Shown here in pieces: positions 49,225-60,000 of a DNA stretch of 60,000 nucleotides (positions within the stretch are counted from its first letter, which is position 1; every line of letters begins with the position of its first letter). A program made the position numbers and the translations under genes. Source of the DNA: Cryptomeria japonica. Taxonomy: Eukaryota > Streptophyta > Pinopsida > Cupressales > Cupressaceae. The stretch is from NCBI RefSeq assembly GCF_030272615.1, contig NC_081406.1, forward strand, positions 117,872,847-117,932,846, written 5' to 3'. Below the pieces are notes generated by a model that was not told the origin of the DNA, did not search any database, and worked only from the letters and a program-made list of their open reading frames with translations.

Positions 49225-51511
49225 CTACGATGCCGTTTCGATTTCAATGGTGGACGATTCTTCACTGGCCAGGAATGGTGCCGCTGGCGGCCGTGAAATG
49301 AACGGAGTCGGAGGATTTGAGATGTCGTCAGCATCCCCTTCCAACATTTGAAGCACCCTCATCATTGACGGTCTATCCATCGAATTGTACTGAATACACC
49401 ACAGACCTACTTTTGCCAGACTCCTTGCCTTCACCTCATCTGCTCCACTTAATTCTCTCTCTCTCAACCTTGTCCTCAGCTCCCCATTCTCTATCAATTT
49501 AAACGCCCGATCAGGAAAATAGAATTGGCTTGAGCGGCTCACCTGTACATCAACATTATTTCTTCCTCCCACCATTTCCAATAACATCATGCCAAAACTA
49601 TAAACATCTGATTTGTCCGTTACAGGTCCCAAATTTCGAGACCACAACTCTGGTGCAACATATCCTGGTGTACCCCTCGCTGCCGTCACTGATACGTGGT
49701 CATCTTTCCTTCCACACAATTTTGCCAGACCAAAATCAGCTACTTTGGCTGTAAACTCCTCATCCAATAAAATATTGTGCGGTTTTATGTCGAAGTGAAT
49801 GATGCGTTTGTGACACTCATTGTGAAGATATGCAACAACGCGAGCAGCCCCCAAAGCAATTGAATACAATTGATTCCAATTCAGAACTTGATTTTTTTCT
49901 TTTCCTGCAAGTACAAATTTTTCGAGAGATCCATTTGCCATGTACTTATACACGAGGGCACTTGTAACTCCTTCAAAGCAATAACCCAACAAATGAACCA
50001 AATGAAAATGATGAATCCTTCCAATAGTCGCTACTTCGTTCATGAACTGAGTCTCGCTTTGCCGTAACTGATCAAGCATTTTAACTGCCACAAGAGTACC
50101 GCTTGGAAGCTTTCCTTTATAAACAACACCAAACCCTCCTTCACCCAACTTATGTGCAAAGTTATTGGTGATCTTCTTGAGGCTGGAATACGAATATCTG
50201 GTTTGCATTTCACCAACATAATTGTTTAGAAATGTCTCTACTTTGGAAATAGACCGCTGGTTATCATGCTTCCTTCCAGGCACTTCCTGATTGAAGAAGA
50301 ACATCTTCTTTCGATAAGCAATTACCAGCAATAGCGCAACTATTAACAATACGCTGCCGACGATCGCTGTCACTGATTACAAGATGAATACTGTCAACTG
50401 TAACGAAGCATAATAAAAGACGACACAACTAAGGCAAACCAGAATTATAGGCTGAATTTATTTAGCCTAGAAGGTCGAATTCCCCAAAAATATTTGTTAC
50501 TGGGTAAAACTCGTAGATAGTATAGAGGAAGGGATGCTTACCTAGAGCAATAGCAGTCTTATTAGCAGTGTTAGACCCACCTGCATTGTCTGAATTATAA
50601 ATAGTGGAAGCGATATTAGTTAGTATTATGCTTACGAAATGTGGAAGAAAAAAATAAAATAAAAATTCTTTCAGTCTTATTAGTAGCGTTAGGTCCACCT
50701 GCATGGTCTCAAATATAAGTAAAGGCAGAGGTAAATTGTTAGCATTTTGCTATAAAATAAAATAAAATAAACAACTCTTGCTTTAGAAATAAAAGTTTAA
50801 CGCTTTTCATTCTTCTGTCAATTAAGTGGACAGGGAATTGCGATTCTTACCGGGGTTGAACGATTCGCAACTCAATTTCATCAGATTTTTGGTGTCTAAG
50901 ATACAATTCTCTTTCTGTGGCTCACAATGCTTACAGGCTTCGGTGAAATTCCATATTACTCTGAACCCATCCTTTATCTTTTCAAGCAACGGTCGGTTAT
51001 CTCTGTGGAGCTTTTTAACAGGTAGCTGCACTGATGATTTACAGTAAGTATCCAAACTCACGTCTGAATAGTACCAACTATTATTACATTCTAAAGCATA
51101 CGCTTCAGTTGGCAGGTCCTCTTCTCTGCAGTCTCTCCATAGACTTATATTCATGTACTCAGCAGTAATGCGGACCTGAGGGCTAGACCAGAATTCTATT
51201 GTATGGTTACTGCTCGACGGGTTGCAATCATCTCCCCACATATTTCTATCAACTATTCGCATGGAATTGATTGGAAACTCTTCCTGGTGGCCAAAAGGTT
51301 TCAGTATATAGTATTGGTAGCCACTGATATTAAGTAGAGGCATATTCACTTTATGATCACATTCGAAGGGTTGTGGACAAGCTTGAGGTAAAGAAGCGAG
51401 GCATGGCTTGAATATTGAGAAGAAAAGAAAGAGGAAGCGCAGGAGGTTTAGAGGGGGCAGACTGAAATGCTGAGAATGGCAAAGATGAAGAGGCAGTCCT
51501 TCCATTTTCAT
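49225..51511 (-). CDS. LRK10L-type receptor-like protein kinase, intact, three exons
   Basis: Join of exon 1 (51511-50851), exon 2 (50580-50542) and exon 3 (50372-49225), all with GT-AG borders and intron phase 1, gives 1848 nt, 615 residues plus TAG. The protein has a signal peptide (to about residue 38, with LLRFLFLFFSIF), an extracellular cysteine-rich GUB_WAK-type region (CPQPFECDH, ISGYQYYIL, CNPSSSN) and a C-terminal wall-associated part (FTEACKHCEPQKENC), one membrane segment (about 237-252, SVLLIVALLLVIAY), and a Ser/Thr kinase: LGEGGFGVV loop (309-317), Lys331, HFD at 426-428 with [12 protein letters not shown] at 446-448, APE at 473-475. The HFD instead of HRD makes it a non-RD kinase, common in this family. 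It should act at the plasma membrane in cell-wall or defence signalling; the ligand is unknown. It is the one undamaged member of a local cluster of three. Met at 51505 is an alternative start. Confidence 0.9.
50672..50698 (-). pseudogene. Vestigial duplicate of receptor kinase exon 2
   Basis: Within intron 1, 118 bases upstream of exon 2, a 27-base stretch matches the start of exon 2 at 23 of 27 positions and keeps a preceding ATGCAG acceptor. It lacks the last 12 bases of the exon and the GTAAGC donor, so it cannot be spliced as an exon. It looks like half of a 118-bp tandem duplication of intron-exon border. Confidence 0.75.
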
Positions 51512-51639
51512 CTTAGTTACAACGGTGAGAAGAAAACAACTAGAAATGAGGTGAACAAAGTAACATGAATGACAGTTTAAAAGCGAAGAATGAAGGTAGG
51601 AGAAGCCAAGAAAATGAAAGGTGTTTGAAAAACCATTAC

Positions 51640-51850
51640 AAAAATTGCGAAGTCAATACGCCAATTGACCTTACTTCTATTACCGACGTGACAGGTCGGA
51701 GTCAATACGCCAGTTTGAATCCTGATAAATACCAATATTCAACAACTGAATCGCGCATATCTATGACTCACTAAATTTCACGCGCTTTTCTTTGACGCAT
51801 TAAAACAAAATCATTTGAATTCCGCGAAAGTTATGTTTACTTTGACGTAG
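51640..51850 (-). promoter_or_regulatory. Cluster of TTGAC cores upstream of the receptor kinase
   Basis: Five TTGAC cores lie 140-340 bases upstream of the start: plus strand 51665 (TTGACC), 51792 and 51842, minus strand at 51652-51656 and 51701-51705. The two minus-strand ones lie in a repeated AGTCAATACGCCA. TTGAC with C or T after it is the WRKY-factor W-box; only 51665 meets the strict form on the strand read. Confidence 0.4.
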
Positions 51851-52416
51851 ACCATTATAAATTATTTTAGGATCTTTCTACGAAAATCGCTCTAGGGAAA
51901 TTGCATCGAGTGCATAGAAATACGAAATGTGGGTCCTAGGGGTTCACCATTTCTTTTATATTGTTGGAGGATGTGACATTTTTATTAATTTTCTTTTCTT
52001 CCTTTTGCGGTTTCTGCATGAAATGAAAATTGAATAACATTAGTAAGTAAATTCCATAGAAAAGGATGAATATCATTAACTAACAATAACATCTTGGTGT
52101 GCAATGGGTATGTCGAAGAGATGTGCAAGGTTAATTAGAGAAAATTTAAGTGTATTTTTTTAATATATTTGTGTAATGTATGTGATCATTTGGTAGATCA
52201 TTTAGTGAATGATGTTGTTGGTGCAATAAAGGCCTCAATAGAGAAGTGATAGCTTCAAATCAACTATACATCCACTAAGAGGGATCAAAATGCAACTAAA
52301 AAAACCTTTGAATTAGGAAGATATCAAAGTACATTAACAACAATTCACAATATATTTAAAATAGGGAGAGGCAGAGAGAGAGGGAGAGATAGAGATGGAT
52401 TCTGAGAGAGATAAAC

Positions 52417-52501
<85 letters not shown>

Positions 52502-52598
52502 GGTAGGGTAAGGATATAGAGATTGATAGTAAGATAGAGATCAAGATAGAGAAGCAAAGCGATATGGAGAGAAGTATAGGGACATATAAAGCGAGATA
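51851..52598. other. Non-coding region between the intact gene and unit B
   Basis: AT-rich, no gene. It ends in a GA/GT-rich simple-sequence area (52365-52650). Confidence 0.5.
52419..52498. repeat. Compound (GT)n(GA)n microsatellite
   Basis: About 14 GT units (52419-52446) pass directly into about 26 GA units (52447-52498). Confidence 0.95.
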
Positions 52599-53142
52599 GA
52601 TATGGAAGAGATAAATATAGAGAGTGGAATATATATATATATATATATATATAGATGAACGAATAAATATGGAGAGACAGATATATTTAGAGGTCTAGAA
52701 AGAGGAAGATGGAGAAAGAGGGAGAGAGATGGATGCACAATCATGGTTTATTGTCGAATCTAATTGCATAAAGGGTCCAATAAGAGAGCCTATTAATTCT
52801 CATTAATTGAGAGGTTTTCAATGAAAAATTGAGTGAAATTGGTAGTATTTAGTAGTTTTAACAAATTTTTTCTGTGTAATGTTACTATCTCATTTGTAGT
52901 TGTAAGATTTGGTTATGCAGATAGCCACCCAAGATCTAGAGGCCTAACGAAAAGAACAAGAAAAAGATAAAATCAATGTCACAAGAATAAATTGTATTCT
53001 TATCAAGAAGGTAATAGAATGGAATCAATGGAATGAGAGTACAAAGAAAACCCCTTAGATAAGAAAGCTAAGGTGAGTCATAGGACTACATAAGATTATG
53101 ACAAGTGTATTAATCTTATGACATGATACATAACATGATAAT

Positions 53143-53157
53143 GTATCACCCATATGA
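53143..53157. repeat. Left target-site duplication of retroposon B
   Basis: GTATCACCCATATGA, identical to 53823-53837. Confidence 0.85.
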
Positions 53158-53822
53158 TTAGTGAAACCCTCTTTATCAAATAGGGGTTAAATGATATTAT
53201 CAACACCTTTACTAAGAATCCAATGTTGGATAAAACTGACAAGCTCCTAAATATGACCAGAAATTAACTGAAGATGTGAAGGTCATGAAAACAAAGCATG
53301 AAGATAGAATCGCCAATCTAGAGAAGAGTATGGATGATCGAAAGGGTAATTTTGGGGGGTTTGGTGGAGTTAAGTAAAGCGACTATGAATAGCAGTGCTA
53401 AAGGCCTCAAAAGATGAATGAGAAAATTGTCATTCAGAAAGCCCAACCGCTTAGCAGTATGCAGCCTTCAGCGACCAAGTCTAAATTTTTTTTGGATATA
53501 AATCCATGTGTAGCAGAAGTGCAGATATTTACTGGACCTTCTACTATGAGGTTCATCATGGAGGAGGTTGAAGAAATAAACAAAAAAATAATTTATAAAA
53601 ATTATGAGCTTATGAAAGCTCTTAGTTAGTCTTTTGACTAGGCTTTTTTTGGTAGTTTGGCCCTAGTTTCTCTATCTTTCATGTCAGACTCTGAAGGGTG
53701 TCTCCCCTATTTTTTTTGTCATTTGGCTATTGGGTTCTCTCTGGTTCACTACCAGTTTTTTATTCAATTTTTGGATTTGGGTTTTGGGTCCTTGTAAAAC
53801 CTATTTATCTTAATAAAAAAAA
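53158..53822 (+). mobile_element. Retroposed element with coiled-coil ORF (unit B copy)
   Basis: Counterpart of 652-1349 by duplication, so not an independent insertion. The reading frame is more damaged: stops follow ETLFIK and the helix is broken, while the end (53414-53629, with EEVEEINKKIIYKNYELM) stays open. Tail GGTCCTTGTAAAACC then AATAAAAAAAA. It lacks a short duplication (AGAAAGTGCTAAGAGAAAAG) present in A near 1049. Confidence 0.65.
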
Positions 53823-53837
53823 GTATCACCCATATGA
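53823..53837. repeat. Right target-site duplication of retroposon B
   Basis: Identical to 53143-53157 and placed right after the terminal A run. Confidence 0.85.
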
Positions 53838-54686
53838 GGTGAAAACATTATAGTACATAACACCACTAAAGGTGGGAATTCCACATAAAGTGGAAAAGTG
53901 ATAACATGATAAATCTACTAAAGGTGGAAATGTCCTATGTGGTCCTTAAGTAAATTTAAGTGATACTTGGAATTGGAACCTAGGTAAAGAACATACAAGG
54001 TGTACAACATCTTAATTACACCAACACTCGCCTTAAGTGTAACTTCCAGAGAATGTATACAAATGCAAACAACGCAAGATGGGTCCTAATTACATGACCA
54101 TGTTAGGTACCCATGTACAAATGCATGGCAATTCCTCACAAATAGAGAAAAGGAGAAAACCCAATGGGAAAAAACTTCTCCCTAAAAGAGAAATAAAAAT
54201 ACATAATAGTCTCAAAGAAGAATGATAAGGATAAAACCCTTTGTGAAGAAAATGTCCCCTATAAGAGAGAAGAAAAGAGATCAAGTAGCCCCTCTTCAAT
54301 ATTAAATGTGCACAAATGGTAGAAGCTTGAAACTAAATGTAGAAGATGGTGCACAATTGTTAAACAAGATTCCTCCACTTAGGAAGAAATAAAATCAAAT
54401 GTGTATATATGAAGTCTTGTCAATCCTAAAATAAATATTTAGGAAGAAATCCCAAAGTGTATGAAATCTTCAAAAATTGTGTAGCTATCCCTATGTCAAT
54501 GCTAAAATTTGTTTGGGCCTCCAAATTAGGTACACTAGGCCACACTATTGAAATAGATAATTTGGGATCTAGTGAAGATGAATGTAGAAAATGATCCAAT
54601 GACTGAAGTGTCTCCTTTAAAGACAAATAAACCTCCTACAAATGTTCTACATAAATATCCACAATCATGCCAAAAATTAAAGAATG
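53838..54686. other. Non-coding flank shared with unit A
   Basis: Counterpart of 1365-2210. No gene. Confidence 0.6.
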
Positions 54687-56030
54687 TGTAGACACCTAAA
54701 TTTGTCCATACCCAACCACACTTGGTCTTATCCCATTCTAGCCAATTAAATAAATATTTATTATTTATTTAATTATCCTTTATCTTAACGCACGACCTTT
54801 AATTAAATAAATGTATATTTATCTGATTAAATTTATCCTTCACCCTTAATTAAATAAAATGTACATTTATTTAATTAAATTCATCCTTCACCCTTAATTA
54901 AATAAATTTATACTTATTTTTAACCTTCACCATTAATTAAATAAATTTACATTTATTTGATCATGCCTAACCTTGTCCTACAAATCGTCCCACTAAATAA
55001 ATTATTTAATTCCAACTTAATTAATTGATTTAAGCTAATAAACCCTCTTACCATTTTCCCTATTATTAAATTCATCCACTCATTCTCCCTCCCCATGTCA
55101 CATCCTCCTAACTTGCCCACTACCATCCTAATGCCTCACTACCTCACCTAATCCCCTCACTAATCATTTCTACATTTCTATTCTTAGGAATGAGTCAACA
55201 ACATTCCATAAATGGCTCTCCCATCTCACCTCCCAACCTTAAATGCCACCCAATTTTGTCTATCCAAGGAATGTTGAATTCCTTGAATCTTCGCATGCCC
55301 CTCTTCCCATGAAATTTTGAATTCATTTTATCCTTTATTCTTCCAAGACTCCTTATTTCCAAGGAATTTTTAATTCCTTGTTTATCTTCCCAATTTATTT
55401 TATCCCTCTTCCCCATGTCCTCAAGGAGTGTGGAGTCAAAGAATGCCTATATGGCTAAATCTCTTGGATCTGCCACTTGTCCTCTCCTCTTACATTCAAT
55501 CCTGACCCTTCATCATCTTTTGATCTCCACCGTCCATTGCAAATTTGAAAATCTATAAATTGAGGCCTCTTCTCTCATTTTAATCATCTCTTCATATGCT
55601 TTCCTTATAATGTCCATTTCATCACTCAATCATCCTTATCACACTATCATGTTGTTGGATCAATGAGTAACCACATCCAACCCATCATCAACATATCAAC
55701 ATATTAATCATTTTGAGGTTTGCGTGTTCTTGTTTGAATAGACTAAGTTTATATGTTTATTCCCTTTATTACATTTGCATGCATTCATTTTGGCGAACCT
55801 AATGCAAATCAATAGTTCTAACATATTTTCTTTTGAGTTTTTGAGATTTTTGAGGTTGCAAGTTAAAAGTCTTCTTTGAGGGGTCTTGAAAGTCCACTTT
55901 TACTTGCAAACCCGAATCACAAAAATAATCTCATGGTTGCATTTGAGACAGCTGAGAGATAATTTTCGACGTATAATTTGTTATATTTTCCTAATTTACT
56001 ACTAGCAAGTTGTAGGAACTATATACAACA
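54687..56030 (+). mobile_element. Candidate solo LTR in unit B (uninterrupted)
   Basis: Starts TGTAGACACCTAAATTTG, ends near ATATACAACA, with the TTAATTAAATAAAT-type repeats at 54745-55000 and a TATA box at 55552-55560. It is the version without Copia-1. The flanks do not show a convincing 5-bp duplication (GAATG left, AATAT right), so the ends are tentative. Confidence 0.4.
55552..55560 (+). promoter_or_regulatory. TATA box of the LTR-like tract (unit B)
   Basis: TCTATAAAT followed by TGAGGCCTC, the same as in unit A at 10672. Confidence 0.45.
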
Positions 56031-56111
56031 AATATATATTTTATAATTTGTTATATTTTCCTAATTTACTACTAGCAAGTTGTCAGAACCATATACAACA
56101 AATATATATTT
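55972..56111. repeat. 70-bp tandem duplication
   Basis: TATAATTTGTTATATTTTCC occurs at 55972 and again at 56042 with the following 50 bases. Unit A has one copy (11093-11162). Confidence 0.88.
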
Positions 56112-58568
56112 CTTTCTTTTTAAAAAAAAAATCATTTTATTTTTGACATATATTTGCTGCATAGTTTTCCCAAAAAAGAAATTAAAAAATACAATAAAAG
56201 TTATATATATACCCGCATACACCTATGCAATATATTACTATTGTGAAGAGAGGTTTTGAAGTCAATGGACTACATAGTCCATAGGCTATATAAAGATATG
56301 CAAGGCTTTGTTCATTTTAAATAAATAATAAACAAAACAAAATCTCCTTTCCACTTTTTCTATTTTATTTGAAATCCACTTCATTCAAAATAATAATGTT
56401 GTTTGCCATTTTTATTTTAATGAAGATTTTATAAGTTTTGTTTTTTATATGTCAATGAGGAATGCATAGTCTACGAATTAACCAACATAGTTTGTTCATT
56501 TCCATTTGATACATAGCTTATTATTTTAAGTGGTTATAATATGCAGCCCATTCATTTATGAGTGGTCCCATTTTTATATGCTTTCATTCTAATTTTCATT
56601 TACTTTTTTAATTTTCATTTACTTTAGCTTTTAATTTTTAATATGCTTTTTAAAAACTTTTGCAGGCCTTTAGCCCCTGGTCATATGGATGACTAGGGGC
56701 AGAGCTAAATAGACACTCAAAACCTTCATTTAAGCTCCTTGTCACGTGGGTGACCAAGGGCTAGGTGTTTAGGTGCTTAAAATTGGCCCTCTCTTCTTTG
56801 CAAATCCATAAAGAAGCCGTCTCACAGAAAAGGGGCATATCTTTTGTATATCAACTCGGTTTTTCATTTTCAAAATGTGTTGGAAAGCTAACGCAGAGAT
56901 CTACAATATTATGTAAACTAAATTTCTGAATTCTGCTCCAGAGATCAGGTGCACACATTCAAAGTCAAACTTTCTTTTTAGACTTCAAATGCTCATAACT
57001 TTTGTCATAAAAAGTCATTTTTGAACATTTTTTTTTTACTTTTACTTCATGCACCCCTTGTTGATAGATGACTGAGATTAGACTAATGCTTAATCAAAAT
57101 ATGTGCTAACATTAATGTGAATATGACCCATAGCTTGCTGAAATTTCCTCTCCAAAGATGATCTCAAAAAAATATATCTAAACATTCTCCCTTGTTGATT
57201 TCGAAGTAGTAATAAGTTTGTCTAATTGTAGATTGTCGACGTTTTGGAGAGCATTTAGTAGAGAAAAATAAATGTTGTTGTACTCTGGGGCTCCATCTTG
57301 ATCTCTTAGCTGTTCATCTTCATGGTTGCTCACGACACTACTAACACCAACTTCCACTATGAACATCTATTTGATATTACAAAACTACCACTCTTGAGGA
57401 ATGCACTTGAGACTTGTTCACAACCTTCAAATCCATACGCAATTTTTAGACAAGAATTTTATTGATGTCTCACAAGTTCAAACATCAAGGAAGAATCGCT
57501 TGATGATGGACAAGAATTTTAAACACTTCTTTATGTCTTTTATTGATGACTCACAAGTTCAAACATCAAGGAAGAATCACTTGATACATGGTTTTGTGAT
57601 GGTTTTTCTATAGCCTAGACTCGTTCAACTTGATTACTAACTTAGTTTACTTGTATTTATTTTTTGTGCACATCCCATTGGGATGATATCAATGGAGGTG
57701 ATAAAACTAGTTTGTAAAAATTCCCACCTACCCACACCGTGGCAAGCACCAATTTAACAAGTAGAAAAACACCAAAGCACAAATAACAACAATAGGTGAA
57801 GAACATGGTTGAGAGTCTTAGAGTAGTTAATCACTTAAAAAGAAATACAAATATTAAAATAAGATATTTGTAGGATTTTTAATTTAGAGAAGAACAATGT
57901 ATTAAGGGAAGGGGTTCAACTATTGCTCATGTTCCAATAACTAGTCACTCATTACTCAATCAAATCTTCAATTATTAACTGTAAAAAAATAAAAGAAATG
58001 ACAATTAAAACTCCCGATAAATAGCTTCTGGATTTGATTGTGTACAATTTTTTTAATCGTCAAACCCAAAAGTTGTTTATCATGATTATGGATTGTGGAA
58101 ATCTAATAGAATTAATTAAAGGTCCATTAAGATATTTCACACATACCAACAACCACCCACTTGTACCTCTAGTAGTTAAATTTTGTGCATAAGTATTGGT
58201 AAAAACAATTATTAGAGGAAAATGTATTGGTTCTTAAAAGAATATGTATTGGATTAGTTGTGCAAATTTTTGAGGTGGTTGTAGTGCATGTGATTATTTG
58301 GGCATCTTTAAGTAGGTATCAATCAACAACCCTAAATGACAATTTGACAATTTTTTGACCTTTATATACATAACAAATCATCCAACATTATTTGTAACTA
58401 CACAAAAGCCAAACCAATAGCCATAAACAGTTAAGTCACATATAAAGACAACAAAAAAAATCATCAAAATATAATATACCATATGTAAATGTATAAAATT
58501 AGCTATAATAATTATTAATACCCTTCCCCTGAATGTCTCTTAACTATAAAGAAATTCCAAAGATACAA
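56112..58568. other. Non-coding region shared with unit A
   Basis: Counterpart of 11150-14290 without the SINE. Holds the better-preserved hairpin pair at 56673-56759. No gene. Confidence 0.6.
56673..56759. other. Pair of related DNA hairpins (unit B)
   Basis: GCCCCTGGTCAT (56673-56684) pairs with ATGACTAGGGGC (56689-56700) around ATGG with one G-T; CCTTGTCAC (56737-56745) pairs with GTGACCAAGG (56750-56759) around GTGG with one bulge. The two stems resemble each other. Confidence 0.6.
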
Positions 58569-59372
58569 AATTCTTCACTGGCTGGAAATGGTGCTTGTGG
58601 CATACAAGCCCTAAATGGAGTTGGAGGATTTGGTATGTTAGCATCTCCTTCCAATATTTGAAGCACCCTCATCATTGATGGTCTGTCCGTCGAATTGTAT
58701 TGAATACACCACATTTCTAATTTTGCCAGACTCCTTGCCTTCGCCTCGTCTGCTCCATTTAATTCTCCATCTCTCAACCTTGTCCTCTACTCCCATTCTC
58801 TATCAATTTAAACACCCACTCTAGAAAATAGAATTGGTTTGAGCATCTTAGCTGTACATCAACATTCTTTCTTCCTCCCACCATCTCCAATAACATCATG
58901 CCAAAAATCTAAACATTTGATTTGTCTGTTACAGGCCCAAATTTCAAGACCACACCTCTGGCGCTACATATCCTAGTGTACCTCTTGCTGCCATCATTGA
59001 TATGTGGTCATCTCTCCTTCCACATAGTTTTGCCAGCCAAAATCAGCTACTTTGGTTGTAAACTCCTCGTTCAGTAATATATTGTACAGTTTTATGTCGA
59101 AGTGAATGATGCATTTGTGACAGTCATTGTGAAGATATGCAACTCCGCGAGCAGCCCCAAAGCAATTGAATACAATTGATTCCATTCAGAACTTGATTTT
59201 TTTCTTTTCTTGCAAGTATAAACTTGTCAAGAGATCCATTTGCCATGTACTTATACACGAGTGCGCTGGTATGTCCTTCAAAACAATACCCTTTCAAATG
59301 AACCAAATGAAAGTGATGAATCCTTCCAATAGTTGCAAATTCATTCTTGAGTTGACTCTTGCTTTTCCATGA

Positions 59373-59377
59373 TGATC
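59373..59377. repeat. Left TGATC target-site duplication of the solo LTR
   Basis: TGATC precedes the LTR and is repeated at 59826-59830 before AAGCATTTTAACTG, which is the continuation of the kinase exon. Confidence 0.95.
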
Positions 59378-59825
59378 TGTAAGATTGTGACAACAAGAAA
59401 AACAAAAAAAATAAGATTGTGAAAACAATCTTTCTCTTGTTTTAGAAAAAAACTGTTTTTACTTTCGAAAAGATTTTTTCAATTTCTTTGATAGGATAAA
59501 TCGAGTTTTATTCTATGTTGAGAGATTGTTGTTATCTTCAAAAAGTTGTAAATCTTTGTTCTCTTGAAAGCATTATTATTATATTTTATAAGAGAAATAT
59601 TGCAGCAGCTGTAAAACTTGCAGATGTAATTGTTTTCTTGAGCAATAAGATTACCAATACTTGTCCCGTGGATGTTTCCTTGACATATTGTCGAGGTTTT
59701 ACTACGTAAATCTGTACATTCTCATTTATTCTATTATTCTTCTTTATTTTTCACTACTTATTTGTATCTAATTTGTGCTGTAATTTTATTATTTCTGGGT
59801 TAATGTTTCTGTATTCTTCATAACA
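59378..59825 (+). mobile_element. Copia-3 solo LTR in unit B
   Basis: 448 bp, TGTAAGATTGTGAC to TTCTTCATAACA, the same LTR and the same insertion point as 15839-16287, flanked by perfect TGATC repeats. Intra-element LTR recombination would leave exactly this. Confidence 0.95.
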
Positions 59826-59830
59826 TGATC
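59826..59830. repeat. Right TGATC target-site duplication of the solo LTR
   Basis: Partner of 59373-59377. Confidence 0.95.
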
Positions 59831-60000
59831 AAGCATTTTAACTGCGACAAGAATACCGCTAGGAAGTTTTCCTTTATAAACCACGCCAAACCCTCCTTAT
59901 TGGTGATCTTCTTGAGCCTGGAATATGAATAACTATTTAGAAATGTCTCTACCTTGGAAATAGACCGCGGATTATGACACTTCCTTCCAGGCACTTCATG

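Larger units (their letters stand above)
52599..60000. repeat. Segmental duplication unit B (right copy)
   Basis: Matches unit A from its first base (GATATGGAAGAGATAAATAT) and continues to the window edge. It lacks Copia-1 and the SINE and has its own changes: an AT-run at 52629-52652, a 70-bp tandem duplication at 55972-56111, a rearranged patch at 57440-57560 and a 737-bp deletion at 58569. Confidence 0.9.
58569..60000 (-). pseudogene. LRK10L-type receptor kinase pseudogene B
   Basis: Kinase exon relic running off the window: 58569-59377, then after the solo LTR 59831-60000. It keeps [38 protein letters not shown] and a C-terminal tail, with frameshifts near 58790 and 59030 and a 3' end cut at 58569 by the deletion. 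Past the LTR the front of the kinase (VAVKMLD, the Gly-rich loop region and the juxtamembrane part) is recognisable, with a gap that removes the LGEGG loop region near 59898. Not functional. Confidence 0.92.

Noticed and set aside
52345-52744. Minus-strand frames encoding Ser-Leu, Thr-His and Ile-Tyr runs
   Set aside because: They are translations of the GA, GT and AT microsatellites.

Overview
This is plant nuclear DNA. A lectin-like/LRK10L receptor-kinase gene with GUB_WAK-type extracellular cysteine regions and a non-RD kinase, plus Ty1/copia and Ty3/gypsy elements with tRNA-iMet type primer sites, point to a seed plant. The dense nested retrotransposons, long LTRs and low gene density suggest a large genome such as a conifer; that last step is inference. 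Only one host gene looks intact, the receptor kinase at 49225-51511 on the minus strand.

Layout. 1-16287 (unit A) and 52599-60000 (unit B) are copies of one duplicated block. Both carry a retroposon with long target-site duplications (652-1349; 53158-53822), a candidate solo LTR (A: about 9865-11150; B: 54687-56030), shared non-coding DNA, and a receptor-kinase pseudogene on the minus strand. Unit A has later insertions that B lacks: a full-length minus-strand Copia (Copia-1, 2216-9859) and a tRNA-derived SINE (12012-12339), both with empty sites visible in B. A third related block (unit C, 47164-51900) holds the intact receptor kinase.

In both pseudogene copies the kinase exon carries the same Copia insertion (Copia-3) at the same TGATC target. 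In A it keeps a 5' LTR, gag, protease and integrase (15839-18900) but its 3' half was deleted together with the front of the kinase, so the reverse transcriptase runs straight into a reversed fragment of the receptor's first exon (18900-19343). In B it has collapsed to a solo LTR (59378-59825). The intact gene C lacks it. This gives an order of events: insertion into one paralogue, duplication of that block, then separate decay.

19744-20193 is a second, independent insertion of the coiled-coil retroposon family, with a 13-14 bp target duplication. 20207-24095 is AT-rich non-coding DNA. Copia-2 (24096-33577, plus strand) is a complete but decayed 9.5 kb element with 1.95 kb LTRs, three zinc knuckles and a 54-bp tandem repeat behind its pol. 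35640-37000 is a decayed Ty3/gypsy reverse transcriptase/RNase H relic, 37157-38026 a solo LTR, and 38141-38670 part of a Copia LTR in reverse.

38680-47163 is a 5'-truncated gypsy-type element with gag, two protease-like modules and a G-patch-like segment, but no visible reverse transcriptase or integrase before its 1.69 kb 3' LTR. It is the most unusual element in the window, together with the coiled-coil retroposon family.

All coordinates of element ends come from reading TG...CA termini, primer sites and flanking duplications by eye; no alignment or database search was run.
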